DNA from: Streptomyces hyderabadensis
GTDB lineage: Bacteria; Actinomycetota; Actinomycetes; Streptomycetales; Streptomycetaceae
Direction: 5' to 3'
Assembly: GCF_020404845.1 (NCBI RefSeq)
Contig: NZ_JAIOJZ010000034.1
Coordinates: forward strand, 1-64,000
DNA: 64,000 nt
The translations under genes and the position numbers were made by a program. Shown here one piece after another: positions 58,796 through 64,000 of the stretch. The notes below the pieces were generated by a model that saw only the letters and a list, made by a program, of their open reading frames with translations, made no database searches and was not told the DNA's origin. Within the stretch, counting starts at the first letter, position 1, and the number at the start of each line of letters is the position of its first letter.

Positions 58796-59784
58796 GCAGG
58801 ACCCCCATCGCGGCCCGGGTCCTGCGCGGCGGCGACCCGCACGACGTGCTTGCCCCGGACGCCGCCGGCCTCCAGGGCCCGCTGGGCGTCGGCGGCCCGG
58901 TCGAGCGGGTGGACGGTGTCGACGACGGGGACCAGATCGCCGTGCTCGGCGAGCCGGGCGGCCTCGGCGAGCAGCGCGCCGTCGGGATTCCCGCTGAAGA
59001 AGCGAATGCGCCCCTTCCCGTGCACGACGGAGCCGAGCACGGCGGCGATCCCCGCGAGCGGCCGGTCGAAGTCGACGGTGACCGCGACCATCCGCCCGCC
59101 CGGCGCCAGCAGCCGCCGCACCCGGGCCGGTTCGGTGCCGACGGTGTCGAGGACGACGTCGAAGCGGCCGAGGGCGGACAGCGGAGTCGTCCGGTGGTCC
59201 AGCGCCTCCTCGGCCCCCAGCCCCCGCACGAAGTCCAGGTTCCCCGCCCCGGCGAGCGCGACGACGTGCGCCCCGAGCAGCCTGCCGACCTGCACGGCGA
59301 CGCTGCCCACGCCCCCGCTCCCGCCCCGCACCAGCAGCCGCTCGCCGGGCTGCAGGGCGGCCTTGTCCCGCAGCGCGGTCAGCGCCGTGGTCGCACCCGC
59401 GACCAGCGAGACGGCCTCCTCCGGGGTGAGGTTCCGCGGCGCGGCCGCGATCCGCCGCGGGCTGACGGCGACGTACTCGGCCATGCTGCCGGTACGCCGC
59501 CCCAGCAGCCCCCACACCCGCTCCCCCTCCCGCACCCCGGTGACGGCCGCGCCGACTTCTGCGACCTCCCCCGCGAAGTCGATGCCGCACCCCTTGGGGA
59601 AGGACCGCCCGGTCACCAGGCTCACCTTGCCGGTCCGGTCGTGCAGGTCGCCGCCGTTGACTCCGGCGGCGCGCACCCGCACCAGCACCTCGTCGGGGCC
59701 GATGGCGGGCACCGGCCGCCGCCCGACGTAGAGCACGTCAGCAGGCCCGTAACGGTCGAAGAGGACCGCCTTCATCTCACCCAT
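58792..59784 (-). CDS. NADP-dependent medium-chain oxidoreductase (quinone oxidoreductase type)
   Basis: A 330-residue MDR-family reductase: MKAVLFDRYGPADVL opens it, VRAAGVNGGDLHDRTG is the substrate part, and GGSGGVGSVAVQVGRLLGAHVVALAG is the cofactor motif. No zinc-binding cysteines are evident, so it is of the quinone/enone reductase type. Start at ATG 59784 or 59775. Divergent from a TetR regulator that probably represses it. Confidence 0.9.
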   Translation of the reverse strand: MGEMKAVLFDRYGPADVLYVGRRPVPAIGPDEVLVRVRAAGVNGGDLHDRTGKVSLVTGRSFPKGCGIDFAGEVAEVGAAVTGVREGERVWGLLGRRTGSMAEYVAVSPRRIAAAPRNLTPEEAVSLVAGATTALTALRDKAALQPGERLLVRGGSGGVGSVAVQVGRLLGAHVVALAGAGNLDFVRGLGAEEALDHRTTPLSALGRFDVVLDTVGTEPARVRRLLAPGGRMVAVTVDFDRPLAGIAAVLGSVVHGKGRIRFFSGNPDGALLAEAARLAEHGDLVPVVDTVHPLDRAADAQRALEAGGVRGKHVVRVAAAQDPGRDGGPA

Positions 59785-59852
59785 GTCTCAAGATCCACAT
59801 CGCGTTCGGGAAGCGCGGAGGCGAGGCCCGCGTCCGCTGCTACGCTCACGCT

Positions 59853-59880
59853 AGGTCCATAAGTGGACGAGGCCCTCCAC
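59853..59880. promoter_or_regulatory. Overlapping inverted repeats, candidate TetR operator
   Basis: GTCCA-TAAG-TGGAC at 59853-59866, overlapping AAGTGGA-N8-TCCACTT at 59859-59880, in the 116-bp divergent gap, 21 bp before the TetR start. Both have perfect arms. Confidence 0.65.
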
Positions 59881-59900
59881 TTGCCCCGGAAGTGAGAAAC

Positions 59901-60587
59901 ATGCCTGACCAGCCCTCTCACAAGCCGTCCGGTCCGGCGGCCGGAGACACCCCGGCGGAACTGCGCGCGGATGCCCGCCGCAACCGCGAACGCGTCCTGG
60001 ACGCCGCCCGCGAGGTCTTCGCCGCCCAGGGCGTGGACGCCCCGATGAGCGCGGTCGCCCGCCGGGCCGGCGTCGGCGTGGCCACCCTCTACCGCCGCTT
60101 CCCCACCCGCTCGGCACTCGTCACCGCCGCCTTCGAGGACCAGCTGGCGGTGTGCGCGACCGCGTTCGAGGAGGCCCAGGCCGACCCGAACCCGGGCCAC
60201 GGCCTCTACACGCTCCTCGAAAGGATCTGCACGACCCTGGTCACCGACCGCGGCTTCGAAACCGTCTTCATGGCCGGCTTCCCCGAGGCCCTGGCCTACG
60301 ACCGGCAACGGGCCGTCGCCGAGGAGCGCCTGTCCCACCTGGTCCAGCGCGCCCGCGACGCCGGCCAGCTCCGCGAGGACTTCGCCCCCGCCGACATCCC
60401 CCTGCTCCTCCTCGCGGTGAGCGGCCTGGCGGCCCAGCCCCCCGAGACCGCCCTCCCCGCCGCCCGCCGCCTCCTCACCTACCTCTTCCAGTCCTTCCAG
60501 GCCCACCCCCCGTCCCGCCCGGCGCCGCTGCCCCCGGCCCCGCCGCTGGACCTGTCGGGGCTGCAACGGCCGGTGTCCGCCCGGTGA
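59901..60587 (+). CDS. TetR-family transcriptional repressor
   Basis: A 228-residue regulator. The HTH (RVLDAAREVFAAQGVDAPMSAVARRAGVGVATLYRRFPTRSALV) is at about 30-80; an all-helical ligand domain follows to about 195 and then a Pro-rich tail. It probably represses the divergent oxidoreductase through the palindromes just upstream, with release by a small hydrophobic ligand. ATG 59901 is preferred over GTG 59892. Confidence 0.92.
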   Translation: MPDQPSHKPSGPAAGDTPAELRADARRNRERVLDAAREVFAAQGVDAPMSAVARRAGVGVATLYRRFPTRSALVTAAFEDQLAVCATAFEEAQADPNPGHGLYTLLERICTTLVTDRGFETVFMAGFPEALAYDRQRAVAEERLSHLVQRARDAGQLREDFAPADIPLLLLAVSGLAAQPPETALPAARRLLTYLFQSFQAHPPSRPAPLPPAPPLDLSGLQRPVSAR

Positions 60588-60593
60588 GACGAC

Positions 60594-60623
60594 TGTGGGG
60601 CGCCCCGTACAGGGCGCCCCACA
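60594..60623. terminator. Terminator between tetR and hemD/cobA
   Basis: Arms TGTGGGGCGCCC and GGGCGCCCCACA around a six-base loop, between convergent genes. Confidence 0.85.
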
Positions 60624-60629
60624 TCACGT

Positions 60630-62327
60630 TCAGGTCGAAGACCGCCGTCTCCGGGACCCCGGCCGCCGTTCGCTCGGCCGCGTCACCGGATCCCCCGCCT
60701 CCAGGGCCGCCGCGCGGCGCCGCAGGCCGAAGTCGGCCAGGGCCTCCGCCAGCTTGGTGACGGACGGCTCCGGGGACATCACGTCGACGCGCAGGCCGTG
60801 TTCCTCGGCCGTCTTGGCGGTGGCCGGGCCGATGCAGGCGATCACCGTGACGTTGTGCGGCTTGCCCGCGATGCCGACCAGGTTGCGGACCGTGGACGAC
60901 GACGTGAAGAGCACCGCGTCGAAGCCGCCGCCCTTGATGGCCTCCCGGGTGGTGGCCGGCGGCGGCGAGGCGCGCACCGTGCGGTAGGCCGTGACGTCGT
61001 CGACCTCCCAGCCCAGCTCGATCAGACCGGCGACCAGGGTCTCCGTGGCGATGTCGGCGCGGGGCAGGAAGACGCGGTCGATCGGGTCGAAGACCGGGTC
61101 GTAGGGCGGCCAGTCCTCCAGGAGACCGGCGGCCGACTGCTCGCCGCTCGGCACCAGGTCCGGCTTGACGCCGAAGGCGATCAACGCGTTCGCCGTCTGC
61201 TCGCCCACGGCGGCGACCTTGATGCCGGCGAAGGCGCGGGCGTCGAGGCCGTACTCCTCGAACTTCTCGCGGACCGCCTTCACCGCGTTGACCGACGTGA
61301 ACGCGATCCACTCGTAGCGGCCCGTCACCAGGCCCTTGACCGCCCGCTCCATCTGCTGCGGGGTGCGCGGCGGCTCCACCGCGATGGTCGGCACCTCGTG
61401 CGGCACCGCGCCGTAGGACCTCAGCTGGTCGGAGAGCGACGCCGCCTGCTCCTTCGTGCGCGGGACGAGGACCTTCCAGCCGAACAGCGGCTTGGACTCG
61501 AACCACGACAACTGGTCGCGCCGGGCGGAGGCGGAGCGCTCGCCGACCACGGCTATCACCGGGCGGCCGCCGTCCGGGGACGGCAGCACCTTCGCCTGCT
61601 TCAGGGTCTGGGCGACCGTGCCGAGCGTCGCGGACCAGGTGCGCTGCCTGGTCGTCGTACCGGCGATCGTCACCGTCAGCGGGGTGTCCGGCTTGCGGCC
61701 CGCCGACACCAGCTCCCCGGCCGCCGCGGCCACCGAGTCCAGCGTCGTCGACACGACCACCGTGCCGTCGGACGCGCCCATCTCCGTCCAGCAGCGGTCC
61801 GACGCCGTACGGGCGTCCACGAACCGCACGTCGGCGCCCTCCGCGTCCCGCAGCGGCACACCGGCGTACGCGGGCACGCCCACGGCGTTCGCGATGCCCG
61901 GGACGACCTCGAAGGGCACCCCGGCCGCGGCGCAGGCCAGCATCTCCTCGGCGGCGTACGCGTCGAGCCCGGGGTCCCCGGTCACCGCACGCACGACCCG
62001 CCTGCCGCCCCGCGCGGCCTCCATGACAAGATGTGCGGCATCCCGCACAGCGGGGGCGCCGAGGGTCGTTGACGCACCGTCAACAACCGTCAGCTGGGGC
62101 GCGCCTGTGCCCGGATCCGACGGATCGGCATCCGTGTGCACTTCCGACACGCCCTGCCTCGCATGCGTGCGTACGACGTCGAGCACCTCGTGCTCGGCGA
62201 CGAGGACGTCCGCGTGCGCCAGCGCCTCGACGGCGCGCAGAGTCAGCAGTCCCGGATCTCCGGGTCCGGCACCGAGGAAGGTGACGTGCCCGTGTTCCGG
62301 ACCGGCGGGAAGGGTGGTGGGGCTCAA
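60630..62327 (-). CDS. hemD: Fused uroporphyrinogen-III C-methyltransferase / uroporphyrinogen-III synthase
   Basis: A 565-residue bifunctional protein. Residues about 10-255 are a CobA-like SAM methyltransferase (VTFLGAGPGDPGLLTLRAVEAL, then GDPGLDAYAAEEMLACAAAGVPFEVVPGIANAVGVPAYAGVPL). Residues about 290-550 are HemD (KVLVPRTKEQAASLSDQL, IAFTSVNAVKAVREKF, AVGEQTANAL, DAVLFTSSSTVRNLV). It closes uroporphyrinogen III and probably methylates it toward the sirohaem/cobalamin branch. The start is TTG 62327, overlapping the hemC stop (TTGA); a longer frame upstream overlaps hemC and is not real. A basic tail ends the protein. Confidence 0.93.
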   Translation of the reverse strand: MSPTTLPAGPEHGHVTFLGAGPGDPGLLTLRAVEALAHADVLVAEHEVLDVVRTHARQGVSEVHTDADPSDPGTGAPQLTVVDGASTTLGAPAVRDAAHLVMEAARGGRRVVRAVTGDPGLDAYAAEEMLACAAAGVPFEVVPGIANAVGVPAYAGVPLRDAEGADVRFVDARTASDRCWTEMGASDGTVVVSTTLDSVAAAAGELVSAGRKPDTPLTVTIAGTTTRQRTWSATLGTVAQTLKQAKVLPSPDGGRPVIAVVGERSASARRDQLSWFESKPLFGWKVLVPRTKEQAASLSDQLRSYGAVPHEVPTIAVEPPRTPQQMERAVKGLVTGRYEWIAFTSVNAVKAVREKFEEYGLDARAFAGIKVAAVGEQTANALIAFGVKPDLVPSGEQSAAGLLEDWPPYDPVFDPIDRVFLPRADIATETLVAGLIELGWEVDDVTAYRTVRASPPPATTREAIKGGGFDAVLFTSSSTVRNLVGIAGKPHNVTVIACIGPATAKTAEEHGLRVDVMSPEPSVTKLAEALADFGLRRRAAALEAGDPVTRPSERRPGSRRRRSST

Positions 62328-63283
62328 TGTGCTCGCTCCCCCATCAGACCGGCCGCGCCCTGGGCGAGCATCTCGGTCGCGAGTTCGCGACCGAGCGCCA
62401 GCGCCGCCTCGTGCGTCTCGGGCACGGGACCGGTGGTGGACAGCTGCACCAGCGTCGAGCCGTCGGTCGTGCCGACGACGCCGCGCAGGCGCATTTCCTT
62501 GACAATCTGCCCGTCGGCCAGAAGGTCGGCCAGCGCGCCCACGGGTGCGCTGCAGCCGGCCTCCAGGGCGGCGAGCAGTGACCGCTCGGCCGTCACGGCG
62601 GCCCGCGTGAACGGGTCGTCGAGCTCGGCGAGCGCGGCGATCAGCGCGGTGTTGTCCGCCGCGCACTCGATCGCCAGTGCCCCCTGGCCGGGGGCCGGCA
62701 GAACCGTGTCGACCGACAGGAAGTCGGTCACCTCGTCGATGCGGCCCACCCGGTTCAGTCCGGCGGCGGCCAGTACGACGGCGTCCAGTTCCCCGCTGCG
62801 GACGTATCCGATGCGGGTGTCGACGTTGCCCCGGATCGGGACCGTCTCGATCTCCATCCCGTGCGTGCGGGCGTACGCGTTCAGCTGCGCCATGCGGCGC
62901 GGCGCGCCCGTGCCGATGCGCGCCCCGCGCGGGAGGTCGGTCAGCTTGCGCGCGTCCCGGGCGACGACCACGTCCCGCGGGTCCTCCCGCTCCGGGATCG
63001 CGGCCACGACCAGGTCCTCGTGCTGCGCGGTGGGGAGGTCCTTGAGCGAGTGAACCGCGAAGTCCACCTCACCCCGCAGCAGCGCGTCGCGCAGCGCCGC
63101 GACGAACACGCCCGTGCCGCCGATCTGCGCCAGGTGCTCCCGCGACGTGTCCCCGTACGTGGTGATCTCGACCAGCTCAACGGGCCGACCGGTCACCTGG
63201 CTCACGGCGTCCGCCACCTGCCCGGACTGGGCCATGGCGAGCTTGCTGCGCCTGGTCCCCAGCCTCAGTGCCTTCTCAGTCAT
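62324..63283 (-). CDS. hemC: Porphobilinogen deaminase (hydroxymethylbilane synthase)
   Basis: A 319-residue enzyme linking four porphobilinogens. LRLGTRRSKLAMAQSGQVADAV opens it, DFAVHSLKDLPT and GTGAPRRMAQLNAYA are substrate-binding arginine blocks, and the dipyrromethane cofactor cysteine is in ALEAGCSAPVGALA near residue 245. ATG 63283 overlaps the hemA stop (ATGA), and its stop overlaps hemD: a tightly coupled operon. Confidence 0.97.
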   Translation of the reverse strand: MTEKALRLGTRRSKLAMAQSGQVADAVSQVTGRPVELVEITTYGDTSREHLAQIGGTGVFVAALRDALLRGEVDFAVHSLKDLPTAQHEDLVVAAIPEREDPRDVVVARDARKLTDLPRGARIGTGAPRRMAQLNAYARTHGMEIETVPIRGNVDTRIGYVRSGELDAVVLAAAGLNRVGRIDEVTDFLSVDTVLPAPGQGALAIECAADNTALIAALAELDDPFTRAAVTAERSLLAALEAGCSAPVGALADLLADGQIVKEMRLRGVVGTTDGSTLVQLSTTGPVPETHEAALALGRELATEMLAQGAAGLMGERAH

Positions 63284-64000
63284 GCCGGCCCTCGGTTCTT
63301 CTCAGTGGTGCTGTTCCCGGCGCGGGAGACGGAGGCCACCGTCTCCTGGTCGAGGTCGAACAGGGTGCGCAGCGCGTCCGCGTACCCGGCACCGCCGGGT
63401 TCGGCGGCGAGCTGCTTGACCCGCACCGTCGGCGCGTGCAGGAGCTTGTCGACCACACGCTTGACGGTCTGGGTGATCTCGGCGCGGTGCTTGTCGTCGA
63501 GCCCCGGCAGCCGCCCCTCCAGGCGGGCGATCTCACCGGCCACCACGTCCGCGGCCATGCTGCGCAGCGCGACCACGGTGGGCGTGATGTGCGCGGCGCG
63601 CTGGGCGGCGCCGAACGCGGCGACCTCGTCGGCGACGATCCGGCGGACCATGTCGACGTCGGCGGCCATCGGTGCGTCGGCGGAGGCGTCGGCGAGCGAC
63701 TCGATGTCCACCAGCCGCACCCCGGCCAGCCGGTGCACGGCGGCGTCGACGTCCCGCGGCATCGCGAGGTCGAGCAGGAAGAGCACAGGCTCGGGGCGCG
63801 GCACCCCGGCGACCGGCTCCGGGCGGCGGCGCTCGGGGATGCGGCCGACGCGGGTCGCCGTCGCGGCGAGCGCGCCGATCAGCTCGGCCTCCGCCTCCGG
63901 ACCCGTCCGGCCGCTCTCGCGCGGCCGGTCCACCGCCGTACCGCCCGCGGCCCACGCCCCGTGCTGCTCCAGCGTCGCCGCGTCCATGCCGGCCACGGCG
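63280..64000 (-). CDS. hemA: Glutamyl-tRNA reductase, C-terminal part (cut by window edge)
   Basis: Only the last 240 codons are in the window; the start lies beyond position 64000. Visible are the end of the NADPH-binding domain (VLFLLDLAMPRDVDAAVHRLAGVRLVDIESL) and the C-terminal dimerisation helices (RLEGRLPGLDDKHRAEITQTVKRVVDKLLHAPTVRVKQLA). It makes glutamate-1-semialdehyde, the substrate of HemL. Between them lies an Ala/Arg-rich insert near the NADPH domain. First visible gene of the hemA-hemC-hemD unit. Confidence 0.93.
   Translation of the reverse strand, partial: AVAGMDAATLEQHGAWAAGGTAVDRPRESGRTGPEAEAELIGALAATATRVGRIPERRRPEPVAGVPRPEPVLFLLDLAMPRDVDAAVHRLAGVRLVDIESLADASADAPMAADVDMVRRIVADEVAAFGAAQRAAHITPTVVALRSMAADVVAGEIARLEGRLPGLDDKHRAEITQTVKRVVDKLLHAPTVRVKQLAAEPGGAGYADALRTLFDLDQETVASVSRAGNSTTEKNRGPA

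Noticed and set aside
62328..62666. Upstream extension of hemD/cobA
   Set aside because: It overlaps hemC in another frame; TTG 62327 overlapping the hemC stop is the natural coupled start.
1..64000. tRNA, rRNA or riboswitch (for example cobalamin riboswitch near cobH/cobK)
   Set aside because: No cloverleaf or conserved B12-box pattern was seen by eye in the intergenic regions; covariance searches would be needed to rule out small RNAs.

Overview
The window is chromosomal DNA from a Streptomyces or close relative. It has very high G+C, dense genes on both strands, frequent GTG/TTG starts, 1-4 bp start/stop overlaps, and Streptomyces-type families: DUF3558 lipoproteins, PF04672 methyltransferases, a DUF2637 protein, membrane-anchored XRE regulators and PQQ-repeat kinases. 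About 57 genes are called, plus one decayed gene. I see no rRNA, tRNA, CRISPR array, insertion sequence or phage module.

0-15 kb: a free-standing condensation-domain protein faces two tandem Ser/Thr kinases with extracellular PQQ-type propellers. Then comes a leftward System II cytochrome c maturation operon (redoxin-ccdA-resB-ccsB) preceded by a NodB-like lipoprotein, a histidine phosphatase and hemL, so haem precursor supply and cytochrome c assembly lie together. 15-25 kb: an SMR transporter remnant, a divergent SDR/MerR pair around a perfect palindrome, an arsenic-resistance cluster (flavoprotein ArsO-like, ArsR, Acr3, second ArsR, ArsC), an antiporter, a copper pair (a DUF4396 membrane protein behind a CsoR-like palindrome, and an 18-Cys copper storage protein), and cobH/cobK. 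25-27.6 kb: a PAS-GAF-PP2C-ATPase anti-sigma-type regulator.

28-34 kb is the most interesting part. A three-gene rightward operon encodes an acidic membrane protein, a two-TM membrane protein ending in an Asn/Gly/Gln-rich motif, and a TIR-like protein (PF10137/CAP12 type) beginning with nearly the same motif. This looks like amyloid-type (BASS-like) coupling of a sensor to a TIR effector. Beside it are two divergent genes carrying the macro-like domain known from Thoeris ThsA: one is anchored by two TM helices, the other is fused behind a SARP-type winged-helix/BTAD regulator. I propose a TIR/macro signalling island, possibly anti-phage or stress-responsive, in which a nucleotide signal made by the TIR protein is read by a membrane macro protein and by a transcription factor. 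I know of no description of this combination.

34-49 kb is mostly housekeeping and surface genes: a paired flavin reductase/luciferase-like monooxygenase, YnfA-like protein, SDR, PF04672 methyltransferase, RtcB ligase, two DUF3558 lipoproteins, DUF2637 protein, class I lysS, argS, a secreted peptidoglycan-binding protein, and two XRE-TM regulators with extracellular PGB or DUF2690 domains. The first of these regulators has an in-frame TTA (bldA-type) codon. 49-57 kb: an ArsR-like regulator translationally coupled to a large FtsX-type permease, a 14-bp tandem repeat, an aminotransferase, a second PF04672 methyltransferase, a third XRE-TM protein and a DUF4232 lipoprotein. 57-64 kb: tetrapyrrole genes hemB and hemA-hemC-hemD/cobA (hemA cut by the window edge), separated by an SRPBCC protein and a divergent zinc-type oxidoreductase/TetR pair.
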